64,000 nt of DNA from a bacterium (GTDB lineage: Bacteria > Zhuqueibacterota > QNDG01 > JAFGCO01): contig JAFGCO010000007.1 in assembly GCA_016932575.1 (NCBI GenBank), forward strand, positions 62,001 to 126,000, given 5' to 3'. The notes under the pieces are model-generated. The model did no database searches. It had not been told where the DNA came from and saw nothing but the letters and a program-made list of their open reading frames with translations. Within the stretch, counting starts at the first letter, position 1, and each line of letters opens with the position of its first letter. The translations under genes were made by a program, and so were the position numbers. Shown here one piece after another: positions 38,762-48,484 of the stretch.

Positions 38762-40090
38762 TTACTCTTGTTCCATGTCTCTTGTTTCTTGATTCTTGTT
38801 TTTTGTTACTTGATTCTCGATGCCTGAATTCGATACCTCATTTTCCGTTGATGGCAAATTCTTCATCTTATAAATCTCGCCACTCGTCTTAAACCAGTCC
38901 GGACTGCTTCCACAAATATTTTCAATCTTCGGCACAATGTTTTTTTCAATATAAACCACAACCGCCGCCATATTCTCAACAGCCTTTTCAAAAGAATCCC
39001 TGGAGACGATCGGGTACTGATAATAATCCGACAGAATAGGAACACGAATCCGTTCTTCCCAAAACAAGCCTCTTATCTTGAACAGACAGCTTAACTGACT
39101 TGGGTGTGATCCAAAAATCAATACAGCATGCAAGGAATTGTTATTTTTTGTAGATTTACCAAGCGTGATAGATTCTCGTGTGTCCAGTTTTGGACGATAG
39201 TGATATCCCTTTAATCCAAAATAAAATTTTACAATCGATTCCTTAGGTATTTTCTTGTCCGTTTGATTCGGCTTTTGTTTTGCATTTTTCAATAAAAAAA
39301 ATGGATCGGGCAACTCGTTCGGTTTTTTCAGCCCGACGAGTTCATCATATAAATTTTGACCGCCTTCTCCCAACAATTGCCGGGCTTCTTTATTCTTTTT
39401 TCCCCATTGCGAGAATTCAATCTCATCCGGAATATAAAATGCCTCAGTGGTTTCGACCGAACCGATACCATGGATACTGCCCAATATCGAAGACGGCAAT
39501 TCAGGAAGGGTATTCGCATGATAAACACTGTTTGGCAATCGTAAATAAAAAACCAGCTGATTGTTTCGATTTTTTTCGCTCAGTTCACCTATAAAAACCA
39601 ATGTGGAATCTTTATAGGGTGTATTCTGTAAGAATTCGCGCTTGTAGTGAGCATGTACCGGATTTTCTTTATCCGGCAATGCATCCAGCTGACTGGCAAT
39701 ATGAAGATCAAAAGCAATCGAAGCACGGATAAAGGGATAAATTCCGGGAATATTCTGAAGAATGGAAAGAAATTGTTTTTCGCGCAAGTCCCCTAAATTT
39801 TTATAGGGATTCGGCGAAACCCATGTATCATCCAGATTTGACAAAACAGGCTCTTCAAATATTTCATTTCCCCACTCCCGTTTGGAAAAATACAAAAATT
39901 CCCGCATTTCCGGATATTTTTGTATAACAACATTGGTCCCCCGATGTTTACTCATAAAAGAATCCTCGAACTTAAACCATTGTTTCTTCAACTCATAAAC
40001 ATCTAAAAAATAATCCTGAATACGGCGGTACACATTTCCAAACGGTTCGTCCTTTGAAATCTGATAGGTAAATTTTAAATAAAGTCTCAT
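38762..40090 (-). CDS. Protein of unknown function with repeat-derived C-terminus
   Basis: 442 residues, no signal peptide or membrane segment. I do not recognise the family. The main part (1-~405) reads as a mixed alpha/beta protein (RLYLKFTYQISKDEPFGN, IPFIRASIAFDLHIAS in style). The last ~30 residues (NQVTKNKNQETRDMEQE) are coded by a low-complexity tract of CAAGAATCAAGAAACAAGAG-type near-repeats that also occurs between genes elsewhere, so the natural stop may have been lost to repeat sequence. It is flanked by the GT2 fusion and proS. Confidence 0.6.
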   Translation of the reverse strand: MRLYLKFTYQISKDEPFGNVYRRIQDYFLDVYELKKQWFKFEDSFMSKHRGTNVVIQKYPEMREFLYFSKREWGNEIFEEPVLSNLDDTWVSPNPYKNLGDLREKQFLSILQNIPGIYPFIRASIAFDLHIASQLDALPDKENPVHAHYKREFLQNTPYKDSTLVFIGELSEKNRNNQLVFYLRLPNSVYHANTLPELPSSILGSIHGIGSVETTEAFYIPDEIEFSQWGKKNKEARQLLGEGGQNLYDELVGLKKPNELPDPFFLLKNAKQKPNQTDKKIPKESIVKFYFGLKGYHYRPKLDTRESITLGKSTKNNNSLHAVLIFGSHPSQLSCLFKIRGLFWEERIRVPILSDYYQYPIVSRDSFEKAVENMAAVVVYIEKNIVPKIENICGSSPDWFKTSGEIYKMKNLPSTENEVSNSGIENQVTKNKNQETRDMEQE

Positions 40091-40109
40091 TTTAAAAAAT
40101 GCCGTGGTT

Positions 40110-41882
40110 TTATTTAATCAGACGCCTGGCAAAGATCCAGTATACCATAAAAAATCCGTTCAATATTGTATTAGCCAAACGAACAGGCAAAGACAGCTTG
40201 ACCGCTCCTATCATATCCATGGGTTTGGCAGACAAAACATCTTTATCATAAACCTTTTTTAACCTCTGAACCGATTTACGTTTCTTTAAGACCAAAGGCA
40301 GTGTTTTCCAAACGTTCAGTGAGCCAATTAAAAAATCTGACATTTTTCCCTTAAGTGTGAGAAGTCCAAATATAGCCAACTGGTAAATAAGAATTGCAGG
40401 AAACAGGACAAAAAGCGTTCTCCAATGATAAATTTTCAACATGAACCACCATCGATTCCGCACCTGCAATTTCACCCAGGACAATCCGGCCTTTTCTTTT
40501 GCATGAAAAACTTTGGCACCCGCCACCTGAACGCAAGGATAACCTGAAATGGTCATCCGGAACGCAAAATCACCATCGGCCCAGCCATAAAAATAATCTT
40601 CATCCCATAATCCAATTTCCAGGGCTCGCTCCCGGTGAATTAATAAAGCGCCTGCCGGAACGGCACCTACAATCACCGGATCATCAAACGGAAATTTATT
40701 TGCAATGGCGCCACCCGCATAGTGAATGTTTGCCGCATTATATTGAATTTTCTCCGGATCCTTTGCATATCGAATCTGCGCACCGGCAATACCAGCATTT
40801 GGATGCTTTTCCAAAGCCTCTGCAAGCCGTCCCACCACATCCGGACTGAGTGTAATATCATTGTCTATAAGTAATATATAGTCTGTCTTGCATGCATTGA
40901 TAATCGCATTGCGGGCAGGATTCGGGCCCTTGTTTACCGGAATCTGAATAATCTCCACTTGTGGAAAACGATCTCGGACAAGATGAACACTCTTATCAGT
41001 AGAATCATTATCCGCCATAATAATTCTATCTATATGAGGGTAATCCTGTTTCAACACGGATTCCAATGTATCTGAAAGCACGGATTCTCCATTGTAATTG
41101 ATGATACCGACAGTTACCCATTTTTCCGGCTGCATTGGAATATCTGCTTCACGTCTTCTGACAATACGTATCGGAATTCCCGCTGCCACAGCATAATCCG
41201 GTACTGCTTTGTTAACCGCAGAGTTTGCTCCGATGACGGCATTTCGTCCGATTGTCACACCATCAAACACAGTCACATGAGCTCCCAGCCATCCACCGGA
41301 TTTTAATTTAATGCCTTTCGATTCTCTGGGCTGATGCAGTACCGGAATTGACGGATCGTCAAACCTGTGTGTACCGCCCACCAGATAGCAATACGCGGCT
41401 ATCAAATAATCGGCGCCGACACGTACTTCACTGGCCGAAAAAATCGTGCAATTAAAACTGATATTGACATTATCCTCCAGAATAATGTCACCATTTTTAC
41501 AATTAAGAATTGTGTTTCGGCCAATAAAAACACCGTCTCCAATCAGAATTCCCCGGTTGTTTTGTCCTTTGGCATCCAGCACACAGTGATCATCGATAAC
41601 CACATTGTTGCCGACATAGATTTTTCCAGGGTGCCGCAAAACAACATGAAGACCAAAGGTCACATTTCCTCCGCACCCGCCCAGCAGTTTCGGATAAAGC
41701 TTACTGCGCAGCAGCAATCCAAAAGCTCCGGGCACCCAGCTGCACAGTCCGATAATCATCTCATATTTAACCAGGCTGAACAATCCTGCTCGACCCAAAA
41801 TCAGCATTTCATATTTTTTCAGTTTGCTGCCTTCGTTAAACAGCTCTTTCTGAATTTCAATGGTTTCCTGTTTTCTGCTCAT
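40110..41882 (-). CDS. Fusion of hexapeptide acyltransferase and GT2 glycosyltransferase
   Basis: About 590 residues from the ATG at 41882 (MSRKQET); a TTG at 41915 is the alternative. The N-terminal ~240 residues form a left-handed beta-helix acyltransferase (IYVGNNVVIDDHCVLDAKG, GVFIGRNTILNCKNG, GGWLGAHVTVFDGVTIGRNAVIGANSAV). The C-terminal part is a GT2 glycosyltransferase (VGIINYNGESVLSDTLES, LLIDNDITLSPD with an acidic metal-binding pair, FYGWADGDFAFRM) with hydrophobic membrane-associated segments near the end. The protein probably both transfers a sugar and O-acetylates the repeat unit of the exopolysaccharide. Confidence 0.9.
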   Translation of the reverse strand: MSRKQETIEIQKELFNEGSKLKKYEMLILGRAGLFSLVKYEMIIGLCSWVPGAFGLLLRSKLYPKLLGGCGGNVTFGLHVVLRHPGKIYVGNNVVIDDHCVLDAKGQNNRGILIGDGVFIGRNTILNCKNGDIILEDNVNISFNCTIFSASEVRVGADYLIAAYCYLVGGTHRFDDPSIPVLHQPRESKGIKLKSGGWLGAHVTVFDGVTIGRNAVIGANSAVNKAVPDYAVAAGIPIRIVRRREADIPMQPEKWVTVGIINYNGESVLSDTLESVLKQDYPHIDRIIMADNDSTDKSVHLVRDRFPQVEIIQIPVNKGPNPARNAIINACKTDYILLIDNDITLSPDVVGRLAEALEKHPNAGIAGAQIRYAKDPEKIQYNAANIHYAGGAIANKFPFDDPVIVGAVPAGALLIHRERALEIGLWDEDYFYGWADGDFAFRMTISGYPCVQVAGAKVFHAKEKAGLSWVKLQVRNRWWFMLKIYHWRTLFVLFPAILIYQLAIFGLLTLKGKMSDFLIGSLNVWKTLPLVLKKRKSVQRLKKVYDKDVLSAKPMDMIGAVKLSLPVRLANTILNGFFMVYWIFARRLIK

Positions 41883-42284
41883 TCTATTTCTTCGTCGTTG
41901 ATAAAATCGGACCAATAATTATCAAAAAGTATTTTTTCAATTCAATCATTCCAATGATAATAAAACCATTCAATCAAAAATATAAATCTGATTATCCTGT
42001 AATAGCATTCTGCCCTCTGTTTGTTCACATCACCCATTCCGCTTAAACCTTGATAATAAATATTAATATATTAAATATTGATTCATGATTCAATGAAAAA
42101 GACTTTTACTGTTTAATACAAAAAAACCAGCCGCATTCTGCATGAAATGAGAGTCACTTTAAATTTTGAACTTGTACGGAACAGATATTACCCCATAAGC
42201 TGCCCGCTGAAAGCAATAAACGGCTGCCAGTAACAGGATGCCGACAACAAAGCCGAGCTTATTTCATGATCATATTACTTTAAA
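41883..42284. other. Intergenic region with no recognised feature
   Basis: About 400 AT-rich bases between two co-directional genes. I see no gene, RNA or strong hairpin. It may carry a promoter for the acyltransferase-GT2 gene. Confidence 0.45.
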
Positions 42285-43271
42285 TTAAATCATCTTCTGT
42301 TCCATATACCAGGCTGCCGTTCTTTTTAATCCTTCTTCCAGACTCACTTTGGGCTGATATCCCAGTATTCGCTTGGCTTTGCTGATATCAAACGCCCGGT
42401 CCTTCATAAATATTTCCACGCGGCGGCGATAAATCGGGGGATGAATCCGAAACGGTCGGCAGACCGCCTCAAAAAAGGCCCCTGCCACCCAGAGCGGCCA
42501 GACCGGATAATGGATTTTTGAAAGGGGTTTATTTAAAATTTTAGCAATGGTTTCCACAAAATCGCTCAGTGTCGTATTCCCTTCCCCTCCGAGAGTGAAA
42601 ATTTCTCCCTCAATACCCTGGACCGTCCCGCAAAGCAGAATACCGTTGACAAGATCATCAATATAAGTAAGATGATACAACACCTGACCGGATCCGAACA
42701 TGTGAAATTTGCCATTTTGTATATATTTAAAAAATTTCAGGAAACGCATATCACCCGGGCCATGAATACCTACCGGCCTGAATATCACAGCAGGAAGATT
42801 TTTTTTCTGGATATATTCCAACACCAGCAATTCTCCCTCCATTTTGGAAGCCTGATAATGATCACCGGGATTGTAAGGATCATCTTCCTTGGCTGGCGGA
42901 TGTTTGATCTCACCCTGAACACCAACGGTGCTGCAATGCACAAACCGTTTCACACCCGATTTCAAAGCTTCATCCATTAAATGCTGTGTACCCTTGACAT
43001 TAACATCCCAGAAAAATTGTTTGGGAACGCCTTCTTCCCGAAAGGCAGCCGCAATATGATAAACCGTATGCACACCCTCTGCTGTACCCTTGAGAGAATC
43101 AGGATTGGTTAAATCTCCCCGCACAATCTCCATGCCGGCTGCCACGAGATTTTTCACATCTTCTTCCGGCCTGGCCAATACACGAACCATATATCCTTCC
43201 TTTATCAGTCGATGCGCAAAATGACCGCCGGTAAATCCTGTTGCCCCTGTTACCAAAACTTTTTTCTTCAT
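42285..43271 (-). CDS. NAD-dependent epimerase/dehydratase, extended SDR
   Basis: About 328 residues from MKKKVLVTGATG; the ATG at 43283 is an alternative, and the longer frame to 43343 would overlap the radical SAM gene. The Rossmann motif TGATGFTGGHFAHRL is at the N-terminus and the catalytic pair is YQASKMEGE (YxxxK). The STVGVQGE and FRPVGIHGPGD motifs fit the 3-beta-HSD/dihydroflavonol-reductase-like branch. It probably modifies a nucleotide sugar or a lipid-linked intermediate. The product is unknown. AGGAG precedes the start region. Confidence 0.88.
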   Translation of the reverse strand: MKKKVLVTGATGFTGGHFAHRLIKEGYMVRVLARPEEDVKNLVAAGMEIVRGDLTNPDSLKGTAEGVHTVYHIAAAFREEGVPKQFFWDVNVKGTQHLMDEALKSGVKRFVHCSTVGVQGEIKHPPAKEDDPYNPGDHYQASKMEGELLVLEYIQKKNLPAVIFRPVGIHGPGDMRFLKFFKYIQNGKFHMFGSGQVLYHLTYIDDLVNGILLCGTVQGIEGEIFTLGGEGNTTLSDFVETIAKILNKPLSKIHYPVWPLWVAGAFFEAVCRPFRIHPPIYRRRVEIFMKDRAFDISKAKRILGYQPKVSLEEGLKRTAAWYMEQKMI

Positions 43272-43300
43272 ATTTCCTGTCATATCTCCTTGTAATATTT

Positions 43301-44293
43301 CTATTCCTTGATATACTTCAAGCTTGCCAAAGGTATTCTGCAAGCTTGCTTCCTTCGTACAGAATCACATTCACGGCAGGGTAATTCCAAGCACTCAAAT
43401 CCCGACTGCATTTTATTTCGCAGAGACTGCATGGGCGGCGCATTAAAAATTTCCTGCAATGTCTGTTCATTTGCATTTCCCAACTGAATCGTTCCAAAAA
43501 AATCATGCGGACAGGGTCCGACTGTTCCATCCCATGAAACAACCACAGCATGCCATGGAAACGTACATGGTGTAAATTCCAACGACGTATAAGTATTCAG
43601 ATGAACATTTCCGCCCCAATTATGCGGTTTTTTAATAATGAGCCGATCGAGCCCGCGATTATCCAAATCAGCAATGAAATCGGATTTCACTTTCGGATCC
43701 ATCGAAACTGAATCCAGCTCCATGATTTCCATGACGGTTTTCGGTTTATCAGCGCCAGTCTGTCTTTTTATTAAAAGAAACCGATGGATATTATCGAGTG
43801 TACCTTGAAATCGAGCTCCCTGCCGTATCTTTTCATATCCTTTCGCTTCATATCCGTCAAACGAGAAAGAGATTAAATCCAGACCCGATTCTATCAATAA
43901 TCGAGCTTTCTTCTCATTAAGTATTGTGCCGTTTGTATGAAGTTTAACTAAAAGTCCTCTTGTGTGAGCATATCGAATCATTTCAGGCAATTGAGGATGC
44001 AATGTTGATTCACCCCGATGGTGTAAGTTGATATCATAAATATAATCTTTGATTTCATCTATGATCTTTTGAAACAATCGAAATTCCATAAATCCCAACG
44101 CATCTTCCGAAAAATACTGGTTGGGACACATCACACACTTTAAATTGCATCGATTGGTTGGTTCTATCCAAACACGATAGGGCCTGTAAGGTACAACAGC
44201 TTGTCTTTTACAGTGATAACTCCACATAATTTGCATCAGACGATAATAATAGGGCATTCTTTTCACATGATACTGAATCGAATGTTTTTTCAT
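43301..44293 (-). CDS. Radical SAM/SPASM domain protein
   Basis: About 330 residues from the ATG at 44293, which overlaps the stop of glpD (ATGA). The 4Fe-4S site is C49-N-L-K-C53-V-M-C56, and a SPASM-type C-terminal cluster is suggested by CTFPWHA, GPCPHDFFG and CLELPCRECD. It uses SAM-derived radicals for an unknown chemistry. SPASM proteins of this type are common in polysaccharide and lipid clusters. Tight coupling to glpD and a short gap to the SDR gene suggest the three work together. Confidence 0.9.
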   Translation of the reverse strand: MKKHSIQYHVKRMPYYYRLMQIMWSYHCKRQAVVPYRPYRVWIEPTNRCNLKCVMCPNQYFSEDALGFMEFRLFQKIIDEIKDYIYDINLHHRGESTLHPQLPEMIRYAHTRGLLVKLHTNGTILNEKKARLLIESGLDLISFSFDGYEAKGYEKIRQGARFQGTLDNIHRFLLIKRQTGADKPKTVMEIMELDSVSMDPKVKSDFIADLDNRGLDRLIIKKPHNWGGNVHLNTYTSLEFTPCTFPWHAVVVSWDGTVGPCPHDFFGTIQLGNANEQTLQEIFNAPPMQSLRNKMQSGFECLELPCRECDSVRRKQACRIPLASLKYIKE

Positions 44294-45975
44294 ACGACAG
44301 TCACTCCCATACGCTGGTAATACTGCCGCAGCTTTCTGATCTCTTCCTCCTTTTGCACATCTTTCCATCCTAACGCATTTGCCATTATTGTGGCAGCCGC
44401 TTCCACAGCCTCATTTCCCGGATAACCAGCCGATCCCATATCTGTCCGGCGCAGCACAAGGTCGGTCAGATAATGGACCATTTCATCAGTGACCGCGTGA
44501 AAAATCTCTGAATTCAGCACGTCAGTAGAGCCGGGCAACAAATTAACAGGCTCCGATCCGGCCGCCCCTTTCTGAAGTAATTTTCGATAGTTGGTACCAT
44601 AATTTTTCACCAGTCGGGACATGACATAGTCATTACATGCCTGAAGGGGATTGGACTGAGCAATGGATAAAATATCTTCAAATCGCTTCATATCTCCGCC
44701 AAAGACACGCAGATACCGAATCCGGTTAGGTATTGGTTTACGATTTAATTTTGTAAATACCCGATTGATCACTTTTTCTGAGACATCGCGGGCCGTGGTA
44801 TATTTTACACCTACTACACTGAGCATGCCATCCAATTGATCTTCTTCAGCATGGTCGTAGATCTTATAGTGCTTCGTCAGAATCACATCGCCGGTTTTGG
44901 GCTGAATGCCATCCATAGGCAAAAATCCCTTATGCACAAACGTGATTTCTTCCTGTCTTATGGGATCTCCTGACCAGGCGCTGTTGATTTCTTTCAGAAA
45001 GCACGCAATCTCATCATCTGTTACATGAAGGTCGTCCGGATTGCCATCATACGGACGGTGATAGGTGCCAACCATCGTGTGGTTCCGCCATGGTGACATA
45101 AAGAGCACCCGATACCCTTTATATACGCCGCCGTTTGGTCTGGGATATTCGAATCGGGCACGAATACCTGCAGCACATTCAGACAAGAGAGGCCGGTTGA
45201 TTATCAGATTCATCGCCGTAGACAATCGAATCCGGGAAGACGGCTTGCCGAGTGTCTGCAATAATGTATCTGTCCATCCGCCGGCCATATTCACAACGAT
45301 CCGACTTCGAATTTCGAACATATTGCCGGTAATCAAATCTTTTGCCTGAACGCCTTGAATACGGTCCTTGTTTTTAATAAACTTTACTGCCCGGACATAA
45401 TTGGCCGCTTGGGCGCCTGCAGATTCAGCCGATTGAATAAATGCCAATACCAGACGGTCTGAATTAAACATCTGCGCATCTGTCCAAAAAGCACCGCCAT
45501 TGATGCCATCTGGTTTTACTCCCGGAAGAAGTCGCAGTGCTTCCGTTCTGGTCAATACTTTACCCATAGGAATAAACTTTTGCGGATCACTCAGGTGATT
45601 GCGGTCATAACTGATAATATCATTCAGCAGCAATCCGATGCGCATGATTTCAGGACCTTTCATTAAATGCCCATACGTAGGCATCACACAGGAGAGCGGA
45701 TGGACAAGATGGGGAGCCATCTGAAGTAATAATCTCCGTTCCCGGATGGATTCCCGCATCCGGATAACATCCAGCTGCTGAAGATAACGAAGGCCTCCAT
45801 GCACGGTCTTTAAACTGTTGGCAGAAGTAGCCCAGCCAAAATCCCCCTGGTCAATCACAGCAACAGACAATCCGCGAGTGGCTGCATCCCATGCCGCAGT
45901 CGCCCCATAAATACCGGCACCGACAATCAGTATGTCAAAAGTTTCTGATGATAATTCCGAAATATCTCGCTTCAT
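44290..45975 (-). CDS. glpD: Glycerol-3-phosphate dehydrogenase, FAD-dependent (GlpD type)
   Basis: 561 residues. It oxidises glycerol-3-phosphate to dihydroxyacetone phosphate with FAD. The dinucleotide fold is FDILIVGAGIYGATAAWDAATRG at the N-terminus, then SANSLKTVHGGLRYLQ and the MDGIQPKTGDV region; the C-terminal DAO_C-type domain carries ARDVSEKVINRVF. Its place in an exopolysaccharide locus, coupled to a radical SAM protein, suggests a role in a glycerol-phosphate-linked decoration, or simply genetic linkage. Confidence 0.92.
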   Translation of the reverse strand: MKRDISELSSETFDILIVGAGIYGATAAWDAATRGLSVAVIDQGDFGWATSANSLKTVHGGLRYLQQLDVIRMRESIRERRLLLQMAPHLVHPLSCVMPTYGHLMKGPEIMRIGLLLNDIISYDRNHLSDPQKFIPMGKVLTRTEALRLLPGVKPDGINGGAFWTDAQMFNSDRLVLAFIQSAESAGAQAANYVRAVKFIKNKDRIQGVQAKDLITGNMFEIRSRIVVNMAGGWTDTLLQTLGKPSSRIRLSTAMNLIINRPLLSECAAGIRARFEYPRPNGGVYKGYRVLFMSPWRNHTMVGTYHRPYDGNPDDLHVTDDEIACFLKEINSAWSGDPIRQEEITFVHKGFLPMDGIQPKTGDVILTKHYKIYDHAEEDQLDGMLSVVGVKYTTARDVSEKVINRVFTKLNRKPIPNRIRYLRVFGGDMKRFEDILSIAQSNPLQACNDYVMSRLVKNYGTNYRKLLQKGAAGSEPVNLLPGSTDVLNSEIFHAVTDEMVHYLTDLVLRRTDMGSAGYPGNEAVEAAATIMANALGWKDVQKEEEIRKLRQYYQRMGVTVV

Positions 45976-46080
45976 AAGAATCCCGTCTGATTAAGTGGAT
46001 CGCTTTGTTAAAATTTTTTAATCACGCCGTACATTGACATGATTCATTAAATATAACGCATACTTATTGATAAAAACCAT

Positions 46081-47262
46081 TTAATAATCAATTTGTCCTT
46101 TGATACGCCGCTTTAATTTTAAAAAACCCAATTTGAAAAGCGAATACCGGCCTTTTCCTGGCAGTCTCCATATAAAATCATGTTTCAGCCGCACCAGATG
46201 AAACAGATCGCTTCCAACCTGATTTTTAGACCGGCCGGGAAGCACAGACCAAAAATTGGCCGTATACCCAGCTTCCCGAGAGCATTGAACAGCCACATCC
46301 GATCCAGTGCCCCACGGGTAGGCCAAATATCGAACTGTATGCCCTGTAAGATGAGATTCAATGGTTTGCCTGGCCTGAATTAATTCTGCAGTTATCCTCT
46401 TTTTTTGTTCATCTTCAGATTCAAAGCAATATTTTGAACCTGTCTTACGATAACTATTTACATTCTTTTTCAGTATCTTTTTCCACTCCGGTTGATCGAA
46501 AAAATGAATACCACCATGGTTTATGACAAATGCAATACAATGTTTCCGCAGATCATCTTCAATGAACATCCTGTACCCGCTCAATGACGGTGCACTTTGA
46601 TAAACCGGTGCTCCCATATAGGCTGATTGATCCGTCTTCCCCGGAATTATATCCGGATAGTAAGGAATGCCAAATTTGAAATAATGGGCGCTGATGATTT
46701 CGGGAGACACGAAATTCACAATCTTCGGCCCTACACTAATACGTTGATGCAAAAACGAATGGCATTGAAAATCGACCAGACCGCTGCAATGCATGTGTTG
46801 AATTTCCTTCCATGTTAATGTGGGGAAATCTGCCTGATCGGCTTTAATAATTAAATCGGATTTCGTCCTGCCCTGCCATACATCATCCAGATTGTATGAA
46901 ACACGATCAGAATCATCCATAATTCCCGGACTTAAAAATACTGTGGCTTGCATTTCATATTTTTTTAACAAAGGAAAAGCCACACTCCATACACTTTTAC
47001 GTCCGTCATCAAACGTCAGCATAACAGCCTGATCCCAGTGTTTCTCTCCATACTTGATATAGCGGTACAATGACTCAGTCGTGATGGTTTGATAATCATT
47101 GCTTTTTAAAAACAAAAGTTGAGCTTCAAAACTGTCCGGCTGCACCGTATGAAACATGAATACAGGCACATAATCTGCAATCCGTTTAGGAGAGCGCTTC
47201 CAGATCCATTCAGGATACGAACCCTGAACAATCTCCTGAAATTGTAAAATAATCGGATGCAT
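46081..47262 (-). CDS. Polysaccharide deacetylase family protein (NodB domain)
   Basis: 393 residues. The NodB fold is shown by motif 1 VMLTFDDGRKS (~96-106), an HSFLHQRI motif corresponding to metal-binding HxxxH (~168), and AYPWG near the end. It probably removes acetyl groups from the exopolysaccharide or its lipid-linked unit. It lacks a signal peptide. The gene ends 105 bases upstream of glpD on the minus strand and starts 9 bases after the GNAT gene stop, consistent with one operon. Confidence 0.88.
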   Translation of the reverse strand: MHPIILQFQEIVQGSYPEWIWKRSPKRIADYVPVFMFHTVQPDSFEAQLLFLKSNDYQTITTESLYRYIKYGEKHWDQAVMLTFDDGRKSVWSVAFPLLKKYEMQATVFLSPGIMDDSDRVSYNLDDVWQGRTKSDLIIKADQADFPTLTWKEIQHMHCSGLVDFQCHSFLHQRISVGPKIVNFVSPEIISAHYFKFGIPYYPDIIPGKTDQSAYMGAPVYQSAPSLSGYRMFIEDDLRKHCIAFVINHGGIHFFDQPEWKKILKKNVNSYRKTGSKYCFESEDEQKKRITAELIQARQTIESHLTGHTVRYLAYPWGTGSDVAVQCSREAGYTANFWSVLPGRSKNQVGSDLFHLVRLKHDFIWRLPGKGRYSLFKLGFLKLKRRIKGQIDY

Positions 47263-47271
47263 ATGAATGGC

Positions 47272-48336
47272 TTATATATTATCCGTATCTGCCTGTGAAA
47301 ACATCCATTTCAGCGGATCTCTGATATCCGGATAAGAATTTACGTTTTTGTGTTCACCTCGCATGACTATCCAGAATGGTTTTTTCCGCATGATAAATCC
47401 GAACCGCCTCAACTTCTGCGTGCCGTGAGGATCCAAAACCATCCACGTATTCACCAGATCTGCATTCTGTGATTTCAATTCAGTTAGCAGACAATCCCAA
47501 AGCCCCGGCCATTCGGTATCATTCACGGGTATGGTCAGGTCAGCCACATGCCCGCACATAACATTTTGCAGGGGTGTATATTTAAAAACAACATAGCCGA
47601 CTGGCTTGTCTTCCCGTTTTATCAACTTGACATGAAAATTTTCCGGACTGTCAATAAACCGCCATTGAATATAAGAACGGTTCTTCACCAGCGAACAGGC
47701 GATACGACTGCGCATGGATGCCCATAAGGCATCGAATCGTTCATCCGGTTTTTGAACTGATTCCAAGTTGAATCGAACATTACATGCCCGCGGCCAATAA
47801 ACGCCCTTGTGCATTCCGTTCAGCTGCCAACCCAGCAGACCGGATATCCATGGAATGTTGAATTTCATTCGAATTAACGAACCGAATCGCAATGGCCGAA
47901 CCAGAGACCGGTAATGAAATAACTCTTCATAACCGAACAACTTGGTCACAATATCGTATGAAACCGGATTTGGAGTGCCGTAAATCATCTGCATACCGGC
48001 TCGATGGCAATCATGAAACACATGATCGGCAATATTGAGAAATACATTTTTTCCCTTCGCATCCGGATCCATAAATGTGTCACCGCTCTCACCGCAATAC
48101 CAGGCTTCTCCGTCAATCCATAGTTGTTTCGGCACGACCGACATCAGACCAACAATTTTATCTGAAGCCTCAGCAACCCAGACGACCGGACTGCCCCAGG
48201 GATTGGAAGAATATTTCCATGCATAGTAATCCGGTGCATGTGACCGTATTTCATAATTGATATGCCGGATAAAACAGCGGTTTATAAATTCCGATATTTT
48301 CGGAGCATCGCCTTTTTTATATCGCCTGATAAGCAT
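47272..48336 (-). CDS. GNAT-fold N-acetyltransferase/FemAB-like protein
   Basis: 354 residues. Two GNAT-like halves are visible: one starting MLIRRYKKGDAPKISEFIN with WVAEASDKIVGLMSVVP and MDPDAKGKNVFLNI, and a second with KPVGYVVFKYTPLQ and VADLTIP. It may acylate a sugar amine. Such proteins often stand beside the deacetylase in exopolysaccharide loci. The acceptor is unknown. Confidence 0.75.
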   Translation of the reverse strand: MLIRRYKKGDAPKISEFINRCFIRHINYEIRSHAPDYYAWKYSSNPWGSPVVWVAEASDKIVGLMSVVPKQLWIDGEAWYCGESGDTFMDPDAKGKNVFLNIADHVFHDCHRAGMQMIYGTPNPVSYDIVTKLFGYEELFHYRSLVRPLRFGSLIRMKFNIPWISGLLGWQLNGMHKGVYWPRACNVRFNLESVQKPDERFDALWASMRSRIACSLVKNRSYIQWRFIDSPENFHVKLIKREDKPVGYVVFKYTPLQNVMCGHVADLTIPVNDTEWPGLWDCLLTELKSQNADLVNTWMVLDPHGTQKLRRFGFIMRKKPFWIVMRGEHKNVNSYPDIRDPLKWMFSQADTDNI

Positions 48337-48361
48337 CTTTAATGATACAATATTTTCAATT

Positions 48362-48398
48362 AAAAAAAAAGGGGATATTCTCTATATGGCTTCCCCTT
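48362..48398 (-). terminator. Rho-independent terminator after the methyltransferase gene
   Basis: On the minus strand: stem AAGGGGA/TCCCCTT (7 bp) with a 16-base loop, then a run of about nine T. It lies ~90 bases past the methyltransferase stop and ~25 bases before the GNAT start. Confidence 0.7.
48371..48390. repeat. Inverted repeat, left copy, flanking the methyltransferase gene
   Basis: GGGGATATTCTCTATATGGC. Its near-exact reverse complement occurs at 49422-49443 (two single-base insertions). The 12-base core TATTCTCTATAT is shared. The pair brackets the 48485-49279 gene. Confidence 0.55.
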
Positions 48399-48484
48399 AT
48401 TGTTGATATAAAATCTGCATTCACACCCGGATAATAACGTGAAAATAAAATTATGGATTTCACCTCTTTGTTACTGCAGTATTT

